A DNA stretch of 64,000 nucleotides from Fomes fomentarius (Eukaryota > Basidiomycota > Agaricomycetes > Polyporales > Polyporaceae): contig JABYQN010000006.1 in the NCBI GenBank assembly GCA_022606135.1, positions 2,170,001-2,234,000 of the forward strand, given 5' to 3'. Within the stretch, counting starts at the first letter, position 1. Every line of letters starts with the position of its first letter. Under the pieces are notes generated by a model, which made no database searches, was not told the DNA's origin, and saw only the letters and a program-made list of their open reading frames with translations. The position numbers and the translations under genes were made by a program. This document shows positions 43,395 to 54,498 of this stretch, piece after piece.

Positions 43395-45365
43395 TTAACC
43401 TTCCACCAGCTCCCAGCTGAGCTCCTTGCCCGCCCAGAATGGCACCACATGTGTTTCCCCGCTTCCATACCCCTCCACCCCAACAACTTGTCCCTTTACT
43501 CTTCGCACGACAGCTGGCTTCTCGCTCTCCCCCAGCGGACGTCCGTAAAAGGCTCTTCCATTCGTGCTCACGAATCCCTCCAGCTTGTCCAACGCCCCAA
43601 AGCTTTCCAACAAGTGTGCAACCAGCGGCAGCAGGATGGGCGAGGTGTACACTCCTGCCGCACACGCCTGCGCTGGCCCAGCCACTGCTTTGCTCTCGAA
43701 CGGGTGAGGGGCAGAATCGGAACCGAGGAAGAATCGTGGGTGGCCTAGGATACAGACGCACGTCCTCGGCGGTCAGGATTGGCCAAATGCCCGTCGATTT
43801 TCGAGAATCCCGTACTGACCTTCTCTGATTACCTCCCACAGCGCCGCCCGGTCGTCTGGATACTTGGCCACGGGTTTGCAAAAATGCCACGGCTGTCCCG
43901 CCCAGTCGTCCACGGTCAGCGCCAGATGGTGCGCCGTGATCGTACACGCGACGGTGTCCCCGAGGCTCTTCACGCACTCGACTGCCGCCCGCGTCGTGGC
44001 GTGCTCCAGCACAATGCGCAGCTTGGGGAATTGCGCGTGCAGCTTTCGAAGGTGAGGCAAAAAAGCGGGCTCCGCGTTTAGCACGCAGGTGTTTGTGGCG
44101 GCCGCGGAGGGCACTTCTCCGTGGAGATTCAAAACCATCCCTGCCTCTTCCATGGTGGCAAAGACGGGGTAGTACGCTTCGTACGATTCGATGCCCCCCT
44201 CCGAATTAGTTGTGACGCCACGCGGGTACGACTTTACGCCTAAAACCGTATCGTCAGTCAGTGACTTACGATACCCGAGCGGCGTTCGGTCCTGGCAATA
44301 TTAAGAAAAAGGATTCCTTTGTCCTACTGTAGCGCGCCGATAGATGCCCAAAGCATCCGACCTCGGACAGAGCTTGACTCGATCACAGTGAGTCATAGCC
44401 AGGCCATGAGAGAGCAGCTGGTGACCCGAATCTGCTCTGATGTCCGGTCCGAATGACGGTATCCAGACAGTCTTCATGACGTTAGTGGCGCTGTCGAGCA
44501 AGGCTTGCATTGCATTTCTTCTTGTAATTTTACAGACGCATGTGCAGCAGCAAGATTGACATGCATTTGTAATTTGAGGAGAGCGATTGTATTCACCTCT
44601 CAACAGCAAGACATGATGGGAACATCGATCGCAAAGATACTCCGTGCATGTCGCGCTGTGAATTTCGCTCCACCGCACGGTAGAGAACTCACGGCGGTCA
44701 GTCTCTTTTATCCGACGTGAAGCACGAGGGAGGCGTCTTGCCATACCGGAACGGTGAATGAGAATGGGCAAACCCACTTCTCCGTAGAGTACCGATGTGC
44801 CGAAGCGTTCATTTGCTGGCTAGACACCCGCCTTCGACGGTTGGATGTACGCGGGCGTTGGCAGCAGTCAGTTCAAGTGGATGCTCCGGCGCGACCTGAG
44901 GTCTCTGGATCGCGCCGGAGTAACCACGTTACAAGGCTCTGCCTGAAAGAGACAAACCCGCATTGACAGATAGATGCAAGCGAGGCACATCAAGGGAAAC
45001 GCGGCGCACCTACGATCCCAGCCTGCGCTGCTCTGCGTATCTCCTCTGGCGTCAGCTCGGGGGAGAGGTACATAGTCATGAGATATTCGACTGTCGGATC
45101 GATCGCCTGCAGTCGCTCGCGGTATTGCAGTGCCTGCTCGGTGCTGACAATCGGAGGTTTGGTGTTTGGCTGCGATGGACGGGCGGCGATGAGACGATGT
45201 GGAGAAGAGGGGAGTGCCAGGGGAAGGACGTGCCATGACATAGGCGAGAGAAAAACCGCCTTGGCGGACATGTTTCGTGACGAGCTGCGCAAGGTCGCCC
45301 TGGCGGAGGTGGACGTGAAAGTCCGCTGGCGCAGGCACTGAGATCGTTTCCGTCGGTGCGGACAT
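43395..45365 (-). CDS. URA4: Dihydroorotase
   Basis: Third step of pyrimidine synthesis: closes carbamoyl aspartate to dihydroorotate. Four exons (45365-45234, 45169-45010, 44239-43820, 43744-43395) encode 353 residues, as expected for a class II monofunctional enzyme. Metal and active-site residues: DFHVHLRQGD (two His), the carboxylated Lys in VKSYPRGVTT, NLHGE (His), LEHATTRAAVE (His), TITAHHL and LGSDSAPHP (catalytic Asp). Intron 1 (45170-45233) starts GC; the conserved VMPNTKPP is kept only with this donor. Intron 2 is 770 bp, more than ten times the local norm, and contains a perfect hairpin. The gene is divergent from kinesin-8 across 250 bp. Confidence 0.96.
44884..44920. repeat. Perfect 11-bp inverted repeat inside the dihydroorotase intron
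   Basis: CTCCGGCGCGA at 44884-44894 pairs with TCGCGCCGGAG at 44910-44920 around a 15-nt loop. It could be an RNA hairpin in the intron or a remnant of an inserted element. Confidence 0.7.
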
Positions 45366-45427
45366 GGTCGACGGCGGGAGTCAAGGCTGCCCAGTGCCAG
45401 TTCCAGGACTGGCCCAGAGGTCAATAC

Positions 45428-45438
45428 GGTCACGTGGC
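45428..45438. promoter_or_regulatory. GGTCACGTGGC motif in the dihydroorotase/kinesin-8 promoter
   Basis: It lies about 63 bp before the dihydroorotase ATG and 178 bp before the kinesin-8 ATG. It is preceded by TAC, as at 27868. E-box/Cbf1-type core; binding is inferred. Confidence 0.5.
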
Positions 45439-45615
45439 GATAGGGCGAAGACGCGTTGGCGCCGGCGGCTCGGGCGGTTGGTTTGGTTTGGCTCTGGGCA
45501 AGTTGAACTGTCTTCTCTTTCTCTCAGCCACAAGCCCGCAACCTCTCCGTCTCTCAACCGCCCGCGCCGTACACAAGGGCCTCAAACACTCCCCCTGCCT
45601 TCCTTCCCAGCTGCC

Positions 45616-48600
45616 ATGGTTGCCGCAGGCTCCATCACCGTCGCAGGTGCGTTCCTCTTTGTCCGTTGGCGCCACCGTTTGGAGGCGAACAGGACCAACG
45701 TAGGGTGGGCTATGTGCTGATGCAGTGTGCGCGTGCACCGTTCGACAGTCCGCGTGCGCCCCCCGACGTCGGGGGAGGCTGCAAGACTGCCCCAGCAAGT
45801 ATTCGACGCATGCATCCGCACTGAAGGCGCCCTCTCCACCCCCGGGCGCGTCGCCAATACATCGACACTCCGCGACATTGTTCAGATTGTAGACGACCGC
45901 GTGCTCACGTTTGACCCTCAGGAGAAGGACCAGACACGCGCATTCGTCGAGCGGGGCTTCGTCCCGCCTGGCACGAAACGGTACAAGGACCGGCGGTTCA
46001 TCTTTGACCGTGTCTTCCGACATGATGCTACGCAGGCGGATGTCTACGGGGCCACCGCACAACCGCTATTAAAGACCCTCCTAGATGGATTCAACACTAC
46101 TATTTTTGCTTATGGCGTACGCATCTCTCTCGCTCGGTGAGTGTTGTGGATGCTCATGTGCACCCCGTTTCGAACAGGCTACGGGGTGCGGCAAGACGCA
46201 TACAATCAGCGGCACAGATTCTGACCCTGGTATCATCTACCTCACGATGGCGGACCTCTTCCAGGAGATAGAGGATCGCCGAGAAGACTACATCATTGAC
46301 GTCGTCGTTACTTTCCTAGAGATATACAACGAGGAAATCCGCGACCTCCTCGCCGAACCGGGCACACCTACACCCCGCGGCGGACTGCAGATACGCGAAG
46401 ACAAGGCCGTCAAAGTGGTCGGACTGACGGAGCTACGGCCAGCGAGTGCGGATGAAGTCAAGCAGATCGTTCTTCTTGGCAACTCTCGCCGAACACAGAG
46501 CCCGACACACGCGAACGAGACCAGTTCGCGCTCGCACGCCGTACTGCAAGTTCACGTCACGCAGGCTCCCCGGACCGCCTCGATCACCGAGGAACGAACG
46601 ATGGCGACTCTCTCCATCATCGACTTGGCCGGAAGCGAACGTGCCGCTGCCACTACCAACATGGGCCAGCGTATGGTTGAGGGTGCGAATATCAATAAGT
46701 CCCTTCTCGCCCTCGGCAATTGCATCAATGCCCTCTGCGAGAGCGGCGGTGCTATTCGTCATGTCCCATACCGGAACAGCAAGCTTACCCGTCTTCTCAA
46801 GTTCTCCCTCGGCGGCAACTGCAAGACGGTCATGATCGTTTGTATCGCTCCCACAAGTGCCCACTTCGATGACACGCACAACACCCTCATCTACGCCGAG
46901 CGCGCGACGAAGATCAAGACGAAGGTTATCACGCGCAACGTCGTCAATGTCGACCGACATGTTGGTCAGTACGTCGAGGCGATCAATCGACTCAACCTGG
47001 AGGTCGCCGAACTCAAGGAGAAACTGGCTGGCAAGCGCGACACCGAGCGGGATGCGGAGAGGCGCAAGCGGCGCGAGGCCCTCATGGAGGCGGAGAAGGC
47101 GAAGAACGACCTTCAGATCAAGGCCGAGCAAATGCAGCCCTCTATCGTAGATGGTGCCACCTGCGCAGGCAAGCTCGCTGTGGCAGAGGCGAAACTCAAA
47201 GTCATCCAGGCACGTCTCACCGACCTCGAGGCTCAGGCCGCCTCTGGTGTTCTTCCTGCCGACCTCGAGACAGAACGTTCGCTCTTGCGAGCACTCGCAG
47301 GACCCGAGGAGCAGATCCTTAAAGCCGAGAGCGCGCTTAAAGTACGCGTCCAGCGCGCGAGCAACTCGGGTGCGCTCTTTGAAGCCACGCTTCGCGCGGT
47401 TCAGGAGCGTCGTTCGTCAGACAAGCTGGACGAGGTGTCGGTTGAGAACGTGAAGCTCGACGCCCGCTGGCGGAAGGCAGAGATGGAGCGTGTCAAGGCC
47501 GAAGCGCGAGCCGACGCTTTGCGCGGCGCTGTCACTGCACAGGCAGAGGCCCTCGTCGGTCTTGTGGGCCTCGTTGGCCGCTGCACGGTCATGCTTGGGG
47601 AGGCAAGCAGGGCACTGGGTAACTCCGCACAGGAGGGGCTCGAGCAAACGGCCCACTCCCTGGGCGCGTCGTTGAAGAATGTCGCGGAGGGCAACGATGC
47701 CGCTTTCAAGGCTCTCCTCGGCCACTCTATCGCATCCTACACGGTTGCACCTGTCGTGCAAGAGAGTGCTTCCGCACTCGGCAACTTTAAGGGCTTCGCT
47801 AACCTCGGCGTGGGTCGTGTCGTCTCTGGTCCTGTTGTCTCTCAGCAGCCGAAGTCGAGGATCACACGGAGGTCATCTTCGTATGGCTCTGGCGGCGTGG
47901 GTGGTTCGCCGCTCCGTAAATCGCACAAGAGTCCGCGCAAGTCTCTGCGGTCGAGTCTTGCGTCGTCTTCTGCACCCTACCGCCGTGTGTCGGATAAGGA
48001 CAAGGGGAAGAAGAAGGGTGTGCAGTGGCGCGACTATGCCGGTCAAGGCGACCTCGACGATGGCGGCGAAGGCTCTGCGCCTGCACCTGTTGTCATTTCT
48101 GTCACTCCAGCCGACGCTAGTTCCAGCGCCCTATCGGTCCCGGCCGAGACGTCGCAGCGCAACATCTCCATCGGTGGCTCGGAGAGCGAATGGGAAGACG
48201 AGAAGACGGATGGGAGCATGGACTACAGCCTCTTCTCCGCCCCGTCAACGTCCTCTTCGTCCTTTGCGAGGGCTCCTGTGCACGGAGCTACTGCGAAGAG
48301 GCCACGAGCGAGCCGACTTGATCCTGGGTTTCTCAAGTCGCGTTCACGCGGGTCAGCTCTGGGGAGCCTTGCGGAAGACGAGGAGGAGCAACGGGCTGGT
48401 CTGGGCTCACCCCGTCGTATCGCGCCGCTCATGGATCGTAACATGAACCGCATTCCCTCTCCGTCAGAAGACTCGAGCAGCTCGTCGACGACGACAACGC
48501 GCGGCAAGTCACGCGAGCGGCACCACAACAGCCCATCGAAACGTGTTCCGGGGACACCAAAGGCGGCCGGTTCGAGCAAAAATGCACGGCGGCGGTCGAA

Positions 48601-48910
48601 CATTGGTCCTATGCGCAGCGAGAGGCCGAGGAGGAGGTCGAGCTTGATTCCACAGCTCTCGCCACAGGCGCGTGCATCGCTCGGAGGCGGGGGCGCATCG
48701 ACACTCGGTGGAAAGTCAGGTCCGAGGCGCGTTGCCCTTGGGGGGTCACCTGGGAAGCGGACGAAGAGGATGTCGCTGCTGGCGGTATCGTCGGCACGTC
48801 TGCAGAATGGCGGTTCCCTCCGCTGGAAGGGTGGTGACCCGAACGCGAGCATGGAGCTGAGCTTCCGGAGCGGGAGTGCCGCTGGTGGATCGAGGCCGAC
48901 GTGGCGTTGA
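45616..48910 (+). CDS. KIP3: Kinesin-8 motor protein (Kip3/KIF18 type)
   Basis: Plus-end motor that shortens microtubules and regulates spindle length. Three exons (45616-45646, 45749-46116, 46178-48910) encode 1043 residues. The N-terminal motor starts SITVAVRVRPPTSGEA, then RFIFDRVFRHDATQADVY and FNTTIFAYGATGCGKTHT (P-loop, split by intron 2), FLEIYNEEIRDLLAEP, NETSSRSHAVLQVHV (switch I), IIDLAGSERAAAT (switch II) and HVPYRNSKLTRLLKFSLGGN. The family-typical neck and coiled coil follow (IKTKVITRNVVNVDRHVGQY, INRLNLEVAELKEKLA). The C-terminal ~400 residues are Ser/Arg/Pro-rich and basic (SRITRRSSSYG, KSPRKSLRSSLASSS, RPRRRSSLIPQ), as expected for a second, motor-independent microtubule contact. 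Confidence 0.96.
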
Positions 48911-49452
48911 ATGTACACAGTATCTGTATGCCCGGGCCGGAGGTCGTTCGGAGGTGGAAGTTAGTAACTAGATTGTTTTGTGTCTTGGGGGCGGGGACCT
49001 CCAAGACGAGATTTACTTGCAGCTGTGCAACGGTGTATATTCGATTTATCACGACGCGACACGACCTTGATTCGCTTTCATTCTTGTTTGCTATGTTTTC
49101 TGTTTTCTGTTCTCCGTTCTCTTCTCTTGTCCTATCTCCTCGCATTTCCTGTGTTTCAGTATTCACCTCACACATATGCCTCACATCCTCGTTCCTCGAA
49201 CACTTTGTAAACTGCACCATACCCTTCTCATGTTGTCTCAACTACGATATGCACATCCCTACTGCCTATTATTCATGACTCATGACCGCTTGTCACTTTG
49301 CGCAACGGCTGAGTGCGTCTTCCATCACTGTGTGAGTCGTTGGGTTGTGGAGTCATTGGACGCATGGGCTGAGGGTGACAGTGAACGCAGACTTGGCATT
49401 TATGAGGTAGGGATGGAACAAATTATGCAAGACGGGGATAGAGCCCCGGATG
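48911..49452. other. Intergenic: convergent 3' ends of kinesin-8 and EMP24
   Basis: Tail-to-tail gap of about 540 bp, T-rich on the plus strand after the kinesin stop. No coding evidence. Confidence 0.5.
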
Positions 49453-50341
49453 TCAGAAGGCCCGCTTCACCTCGAAGAAAGACTGAGGGAAAATATACAA
49501 CATTAGCGAGAAGTGGCGTCTAAGCGCACAAGGGCAACATACCTTCAGGTAGTAGACTTGCCATGCTACGACAGCGAAGAGAACTACGGCCTGAAGTATT
49601 GACCACCACTTGACACGGTCGTTCGTCGACTCGGCAGTGTTTCTGTGTGTCCGCTCGCGGACAACGATGTACTCCTGCTCATCCTTCACGGCTTGCAAGC
49701 CGTGAGACAGTTGACGAATCTCGCGCTCAATAGGCGAAACAATATCTACAGATGGGCTGAGCACTATAAACGGAGCATTAACTCATGCGATACACACCTT
49801 CGTCGTCCACGTAGATGACGCCGTGCACATTGAAGCTGCGCCGAGAGTGCGCGTGAGGATGTGCGCGCCCGGCCTGTGAAAGTGACACGTACCTGACCAT
49901 CTTGTCTACAACTGTAGACATCTGGTTCGAGAAACAGTACTCATAGCGACCATCCTTCTTCGCTGTTATCTGAACGGTGCCTTGCGATTGCTTTATGTGC
50001 TTCCCAAGCGCGATGTTCTCTGGGTCCGCAAGCTGCAAGACATACCATCGCTCGGGCGAGGGGTAGGGGCCAATGAGAAGACCTGGAACGCACCCAAAAG
50101 TCGATGTCAAGGTGTCCTCCTCCTCCCACTTGGTACGTAACCGTCATCTGCGCGTCATGTTTGCACACGAGTTCAACATGCAGGGTGCCTGACGTACTTT
50201 GTCGTTCACATGGAGGTCCTCGAAGAAACATTCCTTCTTAGAGGCTGGTACCTCTATCATATGCCCAGAAACGAGGAGCGGGAAGACAATGAGGAGCGAG
50301 AACCACATTAGGGATAGTGTAGGGGTATAGAGTCGTAGCAT
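49453..50341 (-). CDS. EMP24: p24-family cargo receptor, Emp24 (p24 beta) type
   Basis: Type I membrane protein cycling between ER and Golgi in COPII/COPI vesicles, with a role in loading cargo such as GPI-anchored proteins. The start at 50341 gives a signal peptide (MLRLYTPTLSLMWFSLLIVF). GOLD-domain sequence follows: KKECFFEDLHVNDKMTVTYQ, GHLDIDFW, LADPENIALGKHIKQSQGTV and KDGRYEYCFSNQMSTVVDKM, with the two disulfide Cys. Then comes a coiled coil (DIVSPIEREIRQLSHGLQAV, RTHRNTAESTNDRVKWWS), one membrane span (LQAVVLFAVVAWQVYYLK) and a short tail ending SFFEVKRAF, with the di-Phe coat-binding signal. The tail is completed by a small last exon. About 210 residues. Divergent from RanBP1. Confidence 0.93.
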
Positions 50342-50428
50342 GGTCGTCGAGGTCGAGATGGAGAGTCTGTTCTTGCGGATCCGGACTCGTACACGCTTGA
50401 AGTTGCCGACACCTCGAGAGCGGTACAT

Positions 50429-50439
50429 GGTCACGTGGC
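50429..50439. promoter_or_regulatory. GGTCACGTGGC motif in the EMP24/RanBP1 promoter
   Basis: It lies about 88 bp before the EMP24 ATG and 169 bp before the RanBP1 ATG, a placement very similar to the site in the dihydroorotase/kinesin-8 promoter. Confidence 0.5.
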
Positions 50440-50607
50440 TCAGATGGGGACCCGGGCCACCATTGATTGTAATCTCGGGGTCTCTCGCCGCGATCTGGAT
50501 GGAGAAGGGTTAGATGCGCGCAGCCCTTTCTCGCTACTTCACTTTTTCGTTCCTACTCTCATCGTCGACGTTTCTCGTTCGAGCTCACGACCAGTCTTCA
50601 AGTGAAC

Positions 50608-51527
50608 ATGGCTGAATCTACTGATGCTCTTGCGCCTCGGGTGAGTCCCGTCCTATCTATGCGAACTTTTGGGTCAGGCGATCATCGATGCAGAAACAGA
50701 GATCGCGCCACCTCCAGTAGACAAGGACGTGAGCTGACAGTAGTGGCGATTTATAGGACGAGGAGCACGACCCCCATTTCGAGCCTGTGATCAAGCTAAC
50801 TGAGCAGGTCGAGACAAAGACCTACGAGGAAGATGAGGACGCCCTCTTCAAAATGTGCGTCTTGATCTATGTCCCTACACTGTGATCTTGGTTGTAATTG
50901 ACGCGCCTGTCTGGGCTACAGGCGTGCGAAGCTCTTCCGGTTCGCGTCAGAGTCTTCAGAGTGGAAGGAACGTGGTACTGGCGACGTCCGTCTGCTTCAG
51001 CACAAGGAGACTAAGAAGATCCGGCTCGTGATGAGGCGCGATAAGACACTCAAAGTCTGCGCGAACCATGCCAGTAAGCACACTATCCCAACATTTGTGC
51101 TATTCAAAAGGATTGAACCTCTCGCCTAGTCACCGCCGACATGCGCCTCCAGCCTAACATTGGCTCAGACCGGAGCTGGGTCTGGAAAGTAGCAGCGGAC
51201 TATGCGGAGAACCCTCCCACTCCTGAGACTCTGGCTATACGTTTCGCGAACACCGAGAGTGAGTACAAGTTTCACTGTGTGTGTTCGTTCACCTGATATG
51301 CTTCGGCAGATGCACAACAGTTCAAGGAGGAGTTCGAGAAGGCACAAGCTCACAATGCCAGCCTCTCTGGTGGTGCTCCTGCTGCCCCAGAAACCGAGGC
51401 AGAGGCACCTGTCGAGGAGAAGAAGGAAGAGCCTGCCGCTCCCGAGGCCAAGGAGGAGGCTCAGGAGGAGCTTAAGGAGGAGCCTAAGGCTGAGGTCAAG
51501 GCCGAGGAAGAGAAGAAGGAAGAGTAA
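50608..51527 (+). CDS. YRB1: Ran-binding protein 1 (RanBD domain)
   Basis: Cytoplasmic co-activator of Ran GTP hydrolysis, releasing export and import complexes at the nuclear pore. Five exons (50608-50640, 50757-50854, 50922-51073, 51130-51258, 51310-51527) encode 209 residues. The Ran-binding domain is complete: [76 protein letters not shown], the mobile-loop [13 protein letters not shown], and [10 protein letters not shown] Glu/Lys/Ala-rich acidic tail of about 50 residues completes the protein, as in yeast Yrb1. Confidence 0.96.
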
Positions 51528-51866
51528 CTGCATCACCACTGTCTTCATATACTCCTGTTTATCCGACCTATCGACATCCATCTGTGGCATTCATTCATCA
51601 TCACTTGTTGCAATGAGAAGAGACGACCCCTTATGTAACTTTTGTAGAGGCGTTGCTGGGACATGTAATCAGTAGGGTGTATCTTCTCGCTTGTCCCCCG
51701 CAGTTCCGCATAATGATCCTGAACGTGTAGTGTGCTCTCTTGCATTCATCGCCCCCCGCTGCGTACAATACAGCATATGGTATACAGTGGTTATATAACA
51801 GGAGGGAGGGTGCGTCATTGTCCAGCACATTCCACAGAGCATGGGCATCAGTCCGGAAAGCAGGGG
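51528..51866. other. Intergenic: convergent 3' ends of RanBP1 and ClpX
   Basis: Tail-to-tail gap of about 340 bp. No coding evidence. Confidence 0.5.
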
Positions 51867-54300
51867 CTATACAAGGTTCCCAGAGTATGTCTCTTCTTCG
51901 GAGACCCATTCATCCCAGAACTTGGCGGCCTCAGTCTTGCCTGCTCCCCAGTATCGCGGCGGACTTTCGCCCAAGACAGTTGCTTCGTCTATGAGTATAT
52001 GCTTGATCCACTTTGCACCTATGTGAGAAGGTAATCTGCCCGAAGACTAGCATTGTACTTACCGACCCCCTGAAGAAGATGAAGCTTTAGTTACCCTGTC
52101 CATGAGATCAGAAACAGAGACTACCTACGGTGCTTCGTACATAGGATCCAATAGAAGCGTTTCCTGTGAAGTGCGTCAGCTTGAATGCACAGGACAGCAT
52201 CCTTGGCGGAGACTCACCATGATGCCTCTCAAGCCTCTTGCGCCACCCCCTCTCGCCGCAGCCTTCCTGCATATCTGGTCAATGGCGCTGCTCGTAAACC
52301 TGATCTCGATGCCAGAATATCCAAATAGGGCAGTATATTGCGAGATTAGCGAGCCTTTGACTTCTGTCAGGACCTTGCGTAGGTCGGAAGGAGAGAGCGA
52401 AGCAAGCGTAGTGATGGAGGGCATTCGAGAAATGAACTCTGGAATGAACCTGTACAGAACGTAAAGCAGTCAGAATGCGCCACATGGTATATACTATCCA
52501 CGAGATGCGACTATACCCGAACTTGACCAAGTCTGGGCCATTGACGTAAATTCATCAGAGCTACGGTGGCAGGAAACGGGGGAACATGGTGTTCGTACCG
52601 TCAGGCTCAACTTGACTCAACATCTTCATACCCGGGTTGCTGTTGCTGTTGGGAGTGAAGAAGGGAAGACCAGAAGCTAGCGAAGGTCCTTCCGGCGATG
52701 GTAGGTTCGCAGTGAATCCTATAGACTGTTAAGAAATGAGTCGTCCCGTTCCTCCCTATATGCATGGGCCCAAATCGAAGGGCAAGCGTACCCCCTTAGC
52801 CATGCGCCTCTTGATGATGTTCTCTAAGCCCACGAAGGCACCACTGAGAATGAAGAGGACGTTAGACGTATCAACCGCGTACGACTCTGGCCATTCTGTA
52901 CAGTGATTCATAATTAGAGTGAGAAATGACCCGAAGGAAGATGCGAAACCGATACATACGAACTTGTGCAGGCATCGCCTGCCCACGCCCAGCTCTTGTA
53001 CCACCTGTTGGGGGCGGCATAGACGGACCCTTGGCGGGCACATTGACAATCGAACCTTCCATCATTCGCAGCAGGGCTTGCTGAACGCCCTCACCACCGA
53101 CATCCCGTGTCGATTCGGGTCCGGTGGACTTTCTGGCGATCTTGTCGACCTCGTCAATGTAGATGATACCCATACTACATTGTTCAGTGGCGTGAGTATC
53201 ACTCGGGCGACAGTGAACTACCACTCACTTCGCCTTGTATGGGTCCCAGTTCGCTGCTTGAAGCTGATCACCCCCGTAAATGACCTACGAGCAGGGTGCA
53301 TCTCGGAAGAGCTTACCAGGCGCTGAACACACATATCGACGTCGTCTCCTACATCTGATTTGCAGTCTCAAGGTTCAAGTTCTGGAAAATAGAAAATGCT
53401 GAGACTTACATCCAGCCTAGTCGACGAGAGAATAGCATTTCAGCATAACTCGACAAATTGCCAGCGACCTTACCTGTGTGAAGGTCGTCGCATCGCTGAC
53501 AGAGAAAGGAACGTCTAGCACATTAGCTAACGTCTTGGCCAGAAGGGTCTTTCCTATGATTGTTATGAGAGTGTGTCAGTCGCCGACAACACATGTCGCC
53601 CACCAGATCCAGTAGGCCCACTGGGTCGGGACTATGAGATGGTGGAGCGCACGTGACTCTCATGCGGCACTCACATTACAAGCACATTGCTCTTCTCGAA
53701 GAGTGGAGTAGATATATGTGGTGAGATAGTCTCTGGTGGTATCTGCTCTTGATATCGATATGGATGTAGTTGATCTTTGGACGTTGAAGCTGCTGGCGAT
53801 TTCAGAACCTGCGATGAACTAATGTGGAGTGAACACCCTCACGATGATCCACATATTCTGGCCTGGATTTTGAGAGGTGTGGTGGTTCATCATAATACAT
53901 AGTCTTCAAGTTGGCATGCACACGATTGTAGTGATTGAACACGCTTACGGGTCCCCATATCAGTTCGCCTTGCCAGGACTCCAAAGAAGATGCACGTACG
54001 CCACAGACAGGACCTTCTTCGCATTCTCCTGACCAACCACGTACTGGTTCAGGTAGTGCACCAACTTGGAGTTCCAATGAGTATCAATGCCAGTATCACG
54101 TGCTCCAGAAGTACCTCTCGCGGGGTCGCCAACCCAGATGGTTTCATTCCGTACATATCGCTAGCACCCGGGATTTCGTCTGAGGGAGCATAGCGTGCTT
54201 GTGTGCGCACAGATCGTGAATGGTTGCGGATGGAAGAGAATCGCCATGCCTGATATATACGACAGGAGCATTGGAGTCTGGTCGAGCAACCGTCAAGCAT
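51867..54300 (-). CDS. CLPX: Mitochondrial ATP-dependent unfoldase ClpX
   Basis: AAA+ unfoldase of the mitochondrial matrix. Many exons, roughly 500-550 residues. The start at 54300 gives a basic, Ser/Arg-rich presequence ([20 protein letters not shown]) before [20 protein letters not shown] and [20 protein letters not shown], then [15 protein letters not shown]+ motifs: Walker [16 protein letters not shown], the pore loop TFTQAGYVGDDVD, Walker [16 protein letters not shown], and the arginine-finger region [12 protein letters not shown]. The C-domain has [20 protein letters not shown] and ends [13 protein letters not shown]. The bacterial four-Cys zinc-binding domain is absent from what I can assemble. 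The gene is divergent from cactin over only 198 bp. No clpP-like gene is in the window. Confidence 0.92.
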
Positions 54301-54498
54301 TGCGCGTCGTGGGTGAGGAGAAGGAGAACAAGACCGACCACCCGAACGATGCCTCCAACGCCGAGTCCGACAGCTTCGGCGACAGCACTGCGGTCCGGAC
54401 CCCCGAACAGCCAACACAGTGGGCGCTTATCCACTGTCATTGAGTCGCCACCTGCTTGTCCACTCTAGCTTCGCATTCTCACTCTGCTTTACTCCGCT

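Noticed and set aside
44301..44777. 158-codon minus-strand frame inside the dihydroorotase intron
   Set aside because: It does not connect to the flanking exons, and the enzyme sequence is complete without it. No known domain seen.
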